A DNA stretch of 64,000 nt, taken from Ditylenchus dipsaci. Its lineage: Eukaryota > Nematoda > Chromadorea > Rhabditida > Anguinidae. The translations under genes and the position numbers were made by a program. The DNA lies in the NCBI GenBank assembly GCA_004194705.1, contig SADC01000448.1, positions 124,001-188,000 on the forward strand, given 5' to 3'. Below are positions 31,805 through 43,021 of this stretch, piece by piece (within the stretch, counting starts at the first letter, position 1; every line of letters starts with the position of its first letter). The notes under the pieces were generated by a model that saw nothing but the letters and a program-made list of their open reading frames with translations, was not told the origin of the DNA and did not search any database.

Positions 31805-32154
31805 TACTCTCCGCAAATTATTGGGAGGAGGGGGGGGGGCTGGTGGTTGATATTACAGTAGCTTTTTTTGGAGGGGGTGGTTTTTATTTCAATAACGTTG
31901 GTGTATCAGTTTGAAAATAATTCTTTTTGCCCAATTTGTATTTACTTAGCATAAAATTGATCAAAAGGTTGACTTTGATATTTATTCAAACTCAAACGAT
32001 GTATCATGTCACTCAGCCAAATTAATGTGCTTCTATATTATTGCTAACCACTTTTCCTTGTGTTATACATTTTTTATTATATATTTTTGAGTTTTAGCGC
32101 AAATTTTATAACTTGTTTTACTTAATTTCTAGGTGTTCAAGTATTTAAATCAGG

Positions 32155-35100
32155 ATGCTACCTATGCCCATGATTGGTATTGAATATTTGAACAAAATAG
32201 GAGGACAGCTTCGAGGCAAACTAAGTAAATTGGCTAGACCTTTGTTGAAGGACGGAATAGGTGATAAGATGGACAAAGGCAATTTGTGGTTAGTGCCAGG
32301 CTTTACGATATTTGCATTTGCCATTCTCTGGACTGCTAAATTGTGAGTTCTATATTACACGTAGATAAGAAACATTAATCAACCATTTTCATTTTATTAC
32401 TATTTTATTGGTCTATTGTGACAGAAAATCATTTGTAACAATTTTGCACAACAAAAAATGCAACAAACTACAGTATATTATTTTTTCATTAAAAATAAAT
32501 CAAGTCCAAAGCCTTATAGTCGAAAGCTTGATCTAAAGTAATCTCAAGGTGATCTTAATCTAGATAGATAGAATCCGTAAAAATTGAATTGCACCCCTTC
32601 CAAGGAGTATTTTCCTGTAAGCCTACTATTTTCGGATCCCTTGATTTTTTTCACCCCAATCAATTGCAATTTGTAGCGCGCTAACTTAGGCTTAGGATTA
32701 TGCTCAGGCCTTAGGCTCAGGCAAAAATGGCTTAGAGAAAAATACTCTTTGGATGGGGGGGGGGGGTACTTCATATGCTGTCATAGAATCTGAAATAAAA
32801 AACAAGATAATTTTAGATTGGTTTCATTAAAATTCAAAAGATTATTTTAATAAAAACAAAGCATTTAAAAGCAAAAAAAACTTTTGTTTTCTATAATTTG
32901 ATTTTTTAGATCCAAAGTAGCACTAGACGAATCCACATGCAAGGTTTGCAATTTTTAAAGTCTTCGCAATCAGGAAAATTTTTCTAACATCTATTCATTT
33001 ATAGGGTGCTTCAATATACGATTTCGCTGGTCTGTCAATAGATGATGAGGCAAAAAGGCACTGTCAAACTGCCAATCGCTACTACGTGGGTGTAAACGAG
33101 CCATTTTCTTATGAACAGAGATGGAGAGCGGAGCGACAGGTCAAGAATCCGGAGGTAAAACTGCTATTTAAAATAAAAAAAAACTAATATTTCGATTTTT
33201 TCAGTGGGTCATATGGTTTTGGGCACCAATTGTGTTCGTGATGTACGTGCTTACTAGGTTTATTTGGTCACTTCTACTGGAAAATCAAGGTGGGCTAGAG
33301 TTCAAATAAATGTTTACAGTTTTAGAATGTGTTAACTTTTTAGGCATCAATTTTCCTAACATTGTGAACGCATGTCAAAGCGTGATTGTAGACAATGCTG
33401 GTGTGACCGAAATTGACTTTGACAAGCTGTATGACAGAGTTCCAATAATCTCGGACAACTTCCGGTGTGCTTCTTCATCTCATGCCTTTGCTGCTTTCAT
33501 TGCCTTTGAATTCACTTTGGTGTTGGCGCCTCTATTTTTACTCATCTTCTTTCTACCACTCATGATCGGTTCTAATTACCGTACATGGGGATTGGATATA
33601 GCCAAGGCTTGGTGGGAGCACAGAGAATGGTTAGTTGCAGTCTTGATCAATTTTATACAACAAAAATACTTTTAAAAAGTAGAAAGGAAATAAGGCAACA
33701 AAAATCATCCGGCTTTTTAAACGGGCATGCCCACGCTACTAAGAGGTGGTACCCGGGAATTCAAATTTTTTTTTCCTAATCATTGAACTTCTGCACTGAT
33801 TTTTCAACTTGGTTTCTAACAAAATAAGGTATAGAATTTATTTTAGGTGTGATTCCTGGGCACCACCTCTTATTAGCGTGGGCATGCCCTTTAAGAGCGA
33901 AATTTATTGGATTGAGAACAACCTTTCACACAGAAATGTAATTTGTCAGCTAAAGTTTACTAACTCTCAAACTGTTCATGGCTTTAATGCAGGGCTGCCA
34001 TCTCAAAATTTTTTTAAACAAGGACATTTGGGCAAAAATGGACGTTTTGAGCATTTTTAAAAAAAAGTGCATTTTGTCTAGTGCTTATTGCCATTTTGAA
34101 GCGAAAAAAAAGATTTGACTAAAACTTCAAAAATGAAATAAGATTTGGGATTCCGAAAAAAGAACAAATCTTTTTAAAAAGGACGTATGGCAGCCCTGCT
34201 TTAATGGCTAAATGGCACGAGTTTGTGTTTGAGTTCAGACCAAGGGTATTTATATAGCCGAAAATCAGAACTCAAAACAGAACTCGAAGGTGTTCACGTA
34301 TTTCGAGTTTGAGTTCGAGGTCGAACTTAAGAATTTCATGTATACAAATTGGATCACTCAGAATCTCACCCCAGAGTGTCCAAAAGCCACTGAAAGCTGC
34401 TTTTTGGAGATTTACTAAAGAAATTGTCCAAGTTACATACATTAACACCTTCAAGTTCGACCTCGAATTTAAACTCGAACTTGAACTACGTGAATATCTT
34501 CGCGTTTGAGTCCGACTTCAAGTTCGAGTTCGGATCAAAGTTGTTCACGTAGCCAAAAATTTGAGCTCGAATCACGTGAACCAGCCATAAGTACATTTGT
34601 GAAAAATAGCAAAAGATCTCTTCTGTGCTTAGCAGAGCATATACCTTCGACCTGCTCGAAGATTGACCAAATTTGATTGACTTAAACCAGTTTTTCATTA
34701 CATGACAAAGCTATAATAAATCTTTTCGGAAAAAATCGTGCAAAACTTAACTAAGCCTTTTGAATATTTCAGGAGAGATTCCCTCTTATGCCGTTTTTCG
34801 GATCAGACAGCAGAGAAGTAAGAGTGCCACTTATTCCGAGGATCACCTACTGCGACTATCACTTTGTCACTCTCGGAAACGACCATATTCTCACATACAG
34901 ATGCTATTTGGATGCCAATTGGCATGAGAGGACTGCCCTATTTACTTGGTAAGCCTTACATTGATTAATAAAAATATGATTGTTTAAAATGTCTGTTTTG
35001 CAGGATCATGCTAGTATTTTTGATCTTCATTAACCTGTGCAACCTGTACTTCTGGGTCCAATGGGCTTTCTTGATGCGAATGCGTAATCGTCGACAAATG

Positions 35101-36397
35101 TGGGTGCTCAAGAAATGGCTCAATGGAGATGACTACTCGCCTACCGACCGAGATTTCATGGCCATTTTGCTGCTCAATTCAAAATGAGCAATTTGCTGCT
35201 CTTCTACTACATTGAAGCACATACTGACAGAGTTGTGGCCTCAGCCTTTTGCACTGCCCTGTTCCAGCGATGGCTGGAGAAGGACAACAAGTCAAAGACA
35301 GCTTCATAATAAATAATATGGATGATGCTTCCAAGGTGGTCACAACATTTTATCAGTTTAAATAAACGCTAATCATATTTTTGTTTAGAATGATCAAGGC
35401 CAGATAGGCTGGGTTATGGAGCCCACAGAAAATGCTGCTGCACCTCCAACTGCTCCATTCGCCACACCAGCATCTACACCCAACGTTTATGCTTCTGCTG
35501 ATTCTACTTCTCCCCCACTTTTGTCATCTGAACCAAGTAGTTCAGTTGGTCTGGGATATTCTTCTGCTAGCACAGCAAAGCTACAAGGTTGAATTTGAAT
35601 CATTCAAAATCGTGAGAATATTATTAGGGTTGCGGACCTTAAAGCTTGCACTTTCGGACATTTTTAAAATTTTGCTCTAACGATGAAAAGTGATATTTTT
35701 TCTACGATATTTGCAAGACAATGACAAGTTAAGCTTTGCACTGGAGTCGAAAAAAATTCAGTCTAATAACATTTGATTTCGACCTGGGTTAGGTCAACGT
35801 TCTTAGAAGTCGACTTTCTAAGCATGACCTGCGAAAAGGGTTGATCGAAAATATACGAAAGTTTTCGAACAAATTTGTGCCTCACTTGCCAAATAAATTT
35901 TTAGTTTTTTGAATTTTCGAGTTTTTAGCTTAGCTAACTGAGAGCTTTTCAAGCATAATAAAAAAATTGATCAAGACAGGGTTTAGATGTGTCTTTATAA
36001 ATAAGCTTTTTCTTTGTCTTGTTACATATTTTTCACAATTTGACATCAAAATCTTTCTTTGGGACCAAAAGCACCTTGGCCACTTATTTATTTTATTATT
36101 TATTTTTTAAATTTTGGTTGAGCACCCAAAATATAAAGGTCGATCTCAAATTTTCCGATTAATGATAGTTTGAAAAATAAATCACCCGGGTGGCTTATTA
36201 GAGAAAATACGATAGTGGCCCTCCAGGCCAAGTTATATTTTAAGGTTATATGAAATTTTTTCTTTCTAGATGACATGAAAAGGGCGCAAGCCGCAGCAGC
36301 AGCTGAAAACCAACCGGAGACTCCACGTACTCGGTATGTGCCCACACTTAACAGACTCCCTATGGTCATAGGGGCCCATTCTTCAGCTCCAACCTAA
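32155..36397 (+). CDS. Innexin (gap-junction channel subunit), divergent, nine exons
   Basis: Exons 32155-32342, 32910-32943, 33005-33154, 33205-33289, 33344-33629, 34773-34948, 35004-35335, 35389-35587, 36270-36397 (TAA). Four membrane segments are visible: LVPGFTIFAFAILW, VIWFWAPIVFVMYVL, LVLAPLFLLIFFLPL and MLVFLIFINLCNLYF. Extracellular loop 1 has two Cys, and loop 2 has the innexin signature PRITYCDYHF ... TYRCYL. Loop 1 is followed by a variant (NPEWVIWFWAP) of the YQWVP motif. The C-tail has a conserved DRVVASAF helix, then a Pro/Ala/Ser-rich extension of about 110 residues. Three one-base losses (34773, A run 35181-35184, about 35308) are implied; with them the phases close at 526 aa. 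The acceptor 22 nt before the ATG suggests trans-splicing. AATAAA near 36743. Confidence 0.9.
32592..32767. mobile_element. Foldback with telomere-like interior in innexin intron 1
   Basis: CACCCCTTCCAAGGAGTATTTT pairs in part with AAAATACTCTTTGGATGGGG. Interior has CTTAGGCTTAGG and CCTTAGGCTCAGGC, near nematode TTAGGC units. Confidence 0.65.
33721..33890. mobile_element. TTAA-flanked foldback (GGGCATGCCCACGC arms)
   Basis: TTAA at 33717-33720 and 33891-33894. Arms ACGGGCATGCCCACGCT and complement; the AAGAGGTGGT and CCGGGAATTCAAA blocks match the 45056 element. In innexin intron 5. Confidence 0.85.
33990..34198. mobile_element. hAT-like MITE with CAGGGCTGCCAT ends
   Basis: 8-bp duplication CTTTAATG at 33982-33989 and 34199-34206. 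Ends CAGGGCTGCCAT and ATGGCAGCCCTG; AAGGACATTTGGGC-type words follow on both sides. Confidence 0.92.
34240..34580. repeat. GAGTTCGAGTTCGA word cluster
   Basis: Words GAACTCGAA, GAGTTCGAG and GTTCACGTAG occur in both orientations; the same GTGTTCACGTAGCC and GAGTTCGGATCGG words are at 51780-51830. Likely a word-satellite transposon; ends not resolved. Confidence 0.6.
36060..36224. mobile_element. Degenerate class B MITE in innexin intron 8
   Basis: Right end GGCTTATTAGAGAAAATACG. The inner ACCCGGGTG and GAGGTCGAT-like words match the element at 38947. Confidence 0.55.
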
Positions 36398-37189
36398 AGA
36401 GGCATCCCTACTTGTCAGAAATAGAGCCACTCCAGAAAACAAAAGATAGGAGGAGGTTAGACAAAGAGAGGAACAAAAGCTGGAAAGAAGAGGACAGAGG
36501 CAGCTCAGGTGATGGCATGAAGTGGCGCTGTACAGTCATGTGATAATCACCTCAACATTTTTGTGACGCAAAACACTAATTTTTGAAAATGCATAGTTCA
36601 AAGCTTGTCTACCTGTTCTCATCAACTTCTACTACTATTTCTTGTGGCTCTTAATTTATGCCGCATAAATGGCCATTTCAATGATTGCTCAAACTGTTAT
36701 TGTTCTTATTGTTGTGCATTTTGGAAATCAATTATATTTGAATAAATAAATCAATGACTAAAACACAAGTGTAACTGCCATGCACATTTCTGCACATTTT
36801 ATTTACGACATCACTACATTTAATAACAATTTTAAAACCTTTATTACCATCCTTTTTATGAAAACTTAACTAATATTTTGCATTTTTCCTTTGTTCTTTT
36901 CGGTTGTGCCAAATTTTCAAAGAAAACATTAGAAATTTTTTTCGAAACACTATTTTTATGAAAAACAATGCTGTAGGAGTGCATTTTCGTAGGAGAGTGA
37001 AAATGCTGATTGATTTTCTTTATCCAGTTAATCTATTAGGTGAGTTTTCGATTAGCAACACTTATTTTTATCAAAATTTGAACAATCAGAGTGAAGTTTT
37101 CTTGACTAAATGCTATAATATTAGAAAATATTTTGATTGTCTTTTTTTTAAATCTTAACTTTAATATTAGATAACTCATGACGATACTT
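36398..37189. other. 3' flank of innexin and spacer
   Basis: AATAAATAAATC near 36743 is the likely polyadenylation signal. The rest is AT-rich with no gene seen. Confidence 0.5.
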
Positions 37190-37495
37190 TTTTTTGGCGC
37201 AAATCCACTTGTTGGCGCAAATTTTTTGTTGCCATTTTTTCTCAAAAAGATAAATATTTTTTTTCAAGATTTGAACACCATCAGGTAGCCCTGCGATCAT
37301 ACTTTCTGATGAAGTTCTATTTATTGCATCATCTCACAAAAAATTTTGCAAGCTAATGCAATAAATAATACTTGATCAAAAGGTAGAATCGTAGGGCTAC
37401 TTGACGGTGTTAAAATCTTGAAAAAAAGTATAAAATTTTTTGAGAGAAGCAGGCAAAACCAAAATTTGCGCCAAAAGTATTGTCCATAATTTATC
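37190..37495. mobile_element. GGCGCAAAT foldback (ATCAGGTAGCCCTGC core)
   Basis: Left TTTTTTGGCGCAAATCC ... GGCGCAAATT, right TTTGCGCCAAAAGTATTG. Core AACACCATCAGGTAGCCC with an inverted partner. Family of 24478 and 52958. Confidence 0.75.
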
Positions 37496-37501
37496 ATAAT
37501 A

Positions 37502-38106
37502 CCGTATTTATTTCAATAGAGCGGCCATCTCTATTAGAACAGCCGTCTTTAATAGAACAATCCTTCAAAGCCAAAACTAGGGGCGTGTAAATGAGTGTCA
37601 ATGACATTAATTTTTTGTCTAAAAATCAGTTCGTCCAACGTTAATTAGTCCGAGATTAAAATCGTCCGAATTTAATTCGTACAAAATTGAGTTTAAAAAC
37701 TGCTCGATTATTTGATTTCCGAGTACATTTTAATTTTGATTTTGTGGCACTAATAAAAAGCGAAACGGATCAATTTTCGTTTCTTTAGGCAAAAAAAAGC
37801 TCCAGTGCGTTACTAAATCGAGATTAGACTGAATCGTGAACTTTTTTTTTATTGTTTTGTTGAACAAATAGATTTTTTAAAATATATTGGTATTGGGCAA
37901 TATATTGGGTCCACAACTTTGAAATATTGGTATTGGTATTGGGTTTAGAGAGGATTAAAAATATTGGTATTGGTATTGGGCAAAGGCAAATGCCCATCTC
38001 TAGTGTAAACCATGTTTTATTGCATTTTTAACACGAAGTCAAAAAAGTCAAAAAAATTAGAGGTTGATAAATAGAATGGCCGGTCGTTTCATTAGAATCA
38101 ATACGG
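37502..38106. mobile_element. Class B element with nested GGTATTGG words
   Basis: TA-flanked; left CCGTATTTATTTCAATAGAG and CGGCC, right GGCCGGTCG ... CATTAGAATCAATACGG. Inside, 37890-38005 holds GGTATTGGTATTGGGC words and ends GCCCATCTCTAG, a second hAT-like end. It lies 55 bp upstream of the F-box gene start. Confidence 0.75.
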
Positions 38107-38160
38107 TATTTATAATTTAATTATTGCAATTAGAGTTTTCTTTTAGACTAAGAACGTTCT

Positions 38161-41100
38161 ATGGAAGTCGGAAATCAGGTATATATTCAAAAGATTCGTT
38201 TAAAAGAGATACCAACCTATTTCAGGCTGATATTGTTTCTGTGGATGTTTTTCTAGACATATTTTCTTTTCTCAATCGACAGGAACTATCTCTACTCAGC
38301 ATTGTGTGCCGTCAGTTCTACATCCTTGTTCAAAACAATTTCTCAGACACTCCTATTTTGCTAATAGAAACCTTGAATATTTGTATTGAAGACGAGAAAA
38401 ATTGGCCCAAAACATCTATTGAATTCTGGCACAAAAGAGACCAAAGTTACAATTGTGCTCCTCAAGTATTGAGACCTAAATTTATTCGCTCATCCTCTAC
38501 CCAGATTAATCTGTGTGCGAAAAATAAGTCAGGACTTAAAACTTTGAAATGGTTGAGTGGTCGAATTTCTCATGTTTGGAACAACGGAGGAGAGGTAACA
38601 ATAATTTTTTTAATTTTTTCTAATAGGCCGACAAGTCAGGTTATTTTTCGATCACCTGATAATCTTAAAAGTTTAGAGTCGATCTCAATATTTTTAGGTG
38701 AAAATCCGAATTCAAAAAAATGGAATCGGTAAAGCTCGTGCAAGTTAAGAAAACACTTTGCAAAATTTAGATTCTGCCCCAATATAAAACCTCAAAGTAG
38801 GGGGCTTCGGGCTATTGCAGTACGTTGGCCTACCAGAGAAAATACGGTAAAGAAGGCAAAAACCACTGAGTAGTTTTGTTTTGTGATCTACCGTGTTTTC
38901 TCTAATAGAAGCCCACCCCTAAATTCCGACTAAGATTTCAGAGATTCCGTATTTTATCTAATAGCTCACCCGGGTGAGTTATTTTTCAAACCATTGAAAA
39001 TCGGAAAATGTTGAGGTCGATCTTAAAATTTCGCGTGCTCAACCAAAATTTAAAAAGTGTAATCGAGAGAGCTCGTAAGAGTTAAGAAAACGCGATAAAG
39101 AACGATGTCAAATATTTGCTTAGGGCTAAAATATAGGTCCTCAAAGTAGACAGGGGTGAGTTAATAGAGACGGGTGAGCTGTTAGAGAAAATACGGTAAG
39201 GCTATTTTTGATTTACATTTTTGAGATTTTCAGGGGATGGAAAATTGGCAGCCCATAGGCTTCTATTAGAGAAAATACGGTGTCTTCAAATTTACGAGTC
39301 TTTTCAATGACAGCATTTTGTCAGCTTTTTGAACAGGCCGGATTACCCTCAGCCAAAAACCGGGTCAGAAAAAAGACCGAAAAAACCTTATCTAAAAGCT
39401 AATAAACTAGAGAAAGCAACAGTTACTTTATGGTATTAATGAGAGTTATGAAAACAAGAACAAAAGAGCTGTACAACAGACTTATTCTGAATCCGCGCAA
39501 AATTAAATCTTCTTAATCATATTAATATATACCGTATTTCGCTCTAATAAGCGCACCCCCACAACTTTAAGGGTCTGGATATCGGTGCAGAGTTAATATT
39601 TTGCAAAGCTGTTTATTGTTTTTTCTTAACTCCCACGAGCTCTACCGACTCCACTTTTTAGATTTTGTATGTTCGCCAAAAAAATCTCGAGATCGAATTA
39701 TTTTTCCAATTTTCGGAAAATTGAAAAAAAAGCGCACCGGTGCACTTATTAGAGGAAATACGGTATGCCGTAGCGGTAGAAAATTACCGAGTACGGTAGA
39801 CTAATCGGTATCATCATCTAGTTAAATTTTTACTGCTATTGTCGGAGCAGTTTTCATTCTCTATCCGTGTTTTAAATTCATACGCAAGTCTTGCAAAAAC
39901 ACGAAAAAACGAATTCTTAGAAAAATGCCGCAAATTAACTGTTGCCTTTTCAAAAATAAAGAACAAAATCCTGCCCTCATCTTTGAAAATTCTGCCGTTT
40001 TAGCATACAGCCGAACCTGGATAAACGGACATCCCTCGGGACAGACAAAAGGTGTCCGTTTATCGGGGGTAAGTTTTCCAATAAATGTCGTTTACTCGAC
40101 CAAATCGGGTGACCATAGGGTGTCTGTTTATCCAGGGTCGACTGTATAATTATTGGATCAGACAAAGATTTTGCACTTACAAGGGAGAGACATGACTGTG
40201 ACCTGGAGTTTTTTCGATGACTTTTTTATGCGCGTATTCTTGTAGAGCGTCCCAAATCCTACGTGAATTTGGCTCACCACCTTTGAAAGCTAACAAAATT
40301 TTTGGGAATGACCCAATTTTGGGAAGTCCATGAGTTAGTTACGAAAAACCATGATATGGGTGTCGAGGTGTTTTAAGTAACGCTTGTATTTTTTGTTTGA
40401 GTATCCCGTGTACCACAATTTGTGGACCTTCAGAGCTGGGATCCAGGTTTTTCAGGAAATTAGGCACGCTCTACAAGAATATGCAGAAAAAAAAATCACA
40501 TCGAAGTTCCCCCAGGTCCCAGTCAGGTTGCCTCTCTTGTTAGATAGAAAAATAAGTCTTTTACAATTGATAACTTTTAAAGGCCTACATTTTCAGCTTA
40601 TGCTTACTCTTGAAGTACCATACAAAGGAAACGATTCTATGGACTTTTTCAGTCGTGTGTTTGATCGTCTAGGTGCTCCACTTCATGAGCGTTTTGTGCT
40701 TGACTGCTATTTCCCGCAAATTGAAATTTCTATAAACCATCCGATGCTTAATCAATGTGAGGATATTCACCTGAATATTGACATCATCAATTGGGAAGAG
40801 ATCCATTCCCAGTTTCTCAACAGCCACCCACTAAAAAATGGCCGACAAAAAAAGCTGAGAGTGGAGCCCGTTTATGCAAATGGCGCTGTCAATAGTCAAT
40901 CAGTGGCCAAATTTTTGACACTTGTTAAACAGGTATTTAAAGTTTAAAAATAAATTTTAAAATAATTAAATTTTAGTATTTTGAAGAGAGCCCAGAGCCA
41001 TGTCCATACTTTTATTATATGGATGGTTATCCCGAGCATATGGCTGTCCCGCAAAATGAATTTATAGAGAATGAAATCACTAATGAACAACTAGAAATCA

Positions 41101-41228
41101 AAATGAAACTACACCGCTTCGGAGGAATCAAACAGTTGACAGTTACGCGGTGGATTGTTGGTGCTCAAGAATATCTGTCAGAGACTGGTCACAGCAACAA
41201 AAACTATCGCAGAATTTCAAGAATATGA
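38161..41228 (+). CDS. F-box protein
   Basis: Exons 38161-38178 (ATG), 38226-38594, 40456-40932, 40977-41228 (TGA); all junctions are phase 0 and give about 371 aa. An F-box (DIVSVDVFLDIFSFLNRQEL ... VCRQFYILV) follows six start residues, suggesting an SCF ubiquitin-ligase substrate receptor or a related role. The rest (a conserved-looking ISHVWNNGG segment, then an alpha/beta stretch with no WD or LRR pattern) resembles expanded nematode F-box families but I cannot name the domain. Intron 2 (1861 nt) contains four transposons, so joining exon 2 to exon 3 is inferred from phase and strand. An ACCEPTOR-like TTTTAG lies 15 nt before the ATG. Codons look normal and no frame break was found. Confidence 0.75.
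38891..39280. mobile_element. Class B element, private word AGAAGCCC, with nested class B copy
   Basis: Outer: TA then CCGTGTTTTCTCTAATAG at left, GGCTTCTATTAGAGAAAATACGG at right. Inner copy 38947-39196: CCGTATTTTATCTAATAGC with CTCACCC word, complement GTGAGCTGTTAGAG at right. Same outer end, different inner word, one inside the other. Confidence 0.85.
39532..39763. mobile_element. Class B MITE, private word AAGCGCACC
   Basis: TA-flanked. Left CCGTATTTCGCTCTAATAAG then CGCACCCC; right GGTGCACTTATTAGAGG and AAATACGG. Confidence 0.9.
40008..40144. mobile_element. Class A MITE, private word AAACGGACA
   Basis: TA-flanked. CAGCCGAACCTGGATAAACG at left, GTTTATCCAGGGTCGACTG at right; GGTGTCCGTTTATC inside. 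Resembles Tigger termini. Confidence 0.9.
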
Positions 41229-42020
41229 AAAATCAATCGTAAAGAATATGTTTTTTGATTAATTTTAATTGAATTTTAAAATTGTATAAAAAATTTTCAT
41301 CATTTTGCCTGTTTATGAGTTTTTCTAAAGCACTATACTTGTTGTGTGAGTAGGCGAAATGGTAAGCCTTTAATGCGCACGCCATGATTTAAAAAATAAA
41401 TTACACTTTTGATTACAGGTCAAATACGAATATTTCAACTTTACGTGAATGTGCTGCATTTGGCTGTCCTATATTTAGTATAAGCATCACACAAGTTCGT
41501 TCCCGCCTACGGCCTAATGCTTTTTTTGAATTTCAAAGTTTTTTCAGTTCACAAAATCGCAACAATTCTGAATTTACAAGTCGTTTTTCTAAAATTTTGC
41601 AATTTTTCCATACCAGTACCTCAAATACGCCCCTTTACAAATACATTAACACTACCCCCCCCCCCCTCCCCCGCTCTTTGAAATCAAGCAAATTAACATC
41701 CCCTCCTGAGAAAGTTGAAGCTGTGGACTTGCTTGCAACCTCTTGTGCGGACACATTTACATACTGTAGGTATATAGGATGCAGGCTTCGGGTTAACATT
41801 CGCATATCGTGAGTTAAACATTCTTAATGCGCAGTAGTTTAGTTTTAGCAGTTTTAAATCTCGCAAATTTATTTAACACCCCGTATAATAAATAAAAAAC
41901 GTTTTCAATTTTGTCTCCAAACAATTTTCCTGCTGTCGTTTGTTCATATATTTGAAAAGGAATTTTATTCACCAATTTTTTTTCTAAAGAATCAAAATAG
42001 TTTTATTAAAAAGTTTTTTA
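41229..42020. other. Spacer between F-box and UPF0598 genes
   Basis: AT-rich. A C-run (41656-41672) is near a possible hAT-like fragment (TTGAAATCAAGC, CTGAGAAAGTTGAAGC). No gene seen. Confidence 0.4.
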
Positions 42021-42027
42021 CTCCATC

Positions 42028-42739
42028 ATGAGTATTATAAACAACGGGTAATCAATTTGTACACAATTAATTGGCGCTCTTCAAGAAATTTATCGTCTTC
42101 ATCAAAAGTTGTGCCATATATTCAAGGACAGTGGGTAGAAAAAGTACGTGAATATTTCTATTTTGTGGATCATGAAGGCCAGTTGTTTATGGATGATGCG
42201 CGGATGAAAAATTTCACATCCGCATTCAAAGGTTTTTTTAACTAAAAAATGATGCATGGAATTATTCAAGTAACTTCAAGACAAAGTATTTCTTGACTTC
42301 TTTTTCCGGAGGTTAAAAATCAATCAATCTGAGCGCTACACTGATACGTTTCCCTACATCTCGCCCTGCGGAAGAGAGATGAACTATCTGAGATGTGATG
42401 ACAGACCAATTGTCTTCACAGATTTGGATGAACAAGAAGAAAAGCTTGTATACAATTTTACAACAAAAAAAATCAAGTTTGAGGTAACGAAATCATACAT
42501 TAGACAGTTAATTAGCATTAAAAAAATTTGTTTAGCCAGCTAAGTTGTGCATGTTTCCAAACGGCAGACTCTATCACTCAGCTCACTTTGACAATTATGG
42601 TTTGGTGAAGTCGAAACTGGCTGACAGACTGTTTCCACGCTTCAGGTTTTCAAGTGAAGGAAATCCCACTCATTTTTATTGGAAAGACGAGTGGATTGAA
42701 TTAGACAATGAATTTTTAAAGTATGCTGTACAAAAATAA
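42028..42739 (+). CDS. UPF0598 family protein (human C8orf82 homologue)
   Basis: Exons 42028-42231, 42281-42483, 42536-42739 (TAA), introns 49 and 52 nt, phases consistent. Conserved family segments are clear: YIQGQW, REYFYFVDHEGQLFMDD, RMKNF, YTDTFPYISPCGRE, LRCDDRPIVFTDL, NGRLYH and GLVKSKLA. The domain is essentially complete at about 200 residues. The function of the family is not established; the human protein is listed as mitochondrial. The start is uncertain: ATG at 42028 reaches the conserved frame only if one base is missing near 42038-42045, which would give a Ser/Arg-rich, acid-poor leader compatible with mitochondrial import. AATAAA directly follows the stop. Confidence 0.88.
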
Positions 42740-43021
42740 ATAAAATATTTTATAAATTTCTGATACAATCGAATCTCTCAATGACTGAGGACTGACCACA
42801 GGGGTACCCACTGTGATGCAACAGTACGTTATTGAGATAGCAAGTTGAAGGTGTTGTTCAAATACTTATTAGTCAGTTTATTCAAACATCAAAACCACAG
42901 GGTGCTTCTTTTAGAATTTAAAATTGTTTTGTCTGTAAAATTTTTGCTGTCCAGACATTTTTGTGAAAGCTCATGCTTGTTCAAAGCTCTCCCGATGCGA
43001 TTGAAGAACCACTTTTTGGCC
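42740..43021. other. Short spacer
   Basis: Class A-like words (ATACAATCGAATCTCTCA ... GTTATTGAGATAGC) near 42765-42835 suggest a decayed MITE. Confidence 0.4.

Noticed and set aside
24..36397. Calling the zinc-finger, thioesterase, Srt and innexin genes pseudogenes
   Set aside because: Breaks are all one-base losses, splice sites and motifs are intact and lengths match families after correction; sequence error is simpler.
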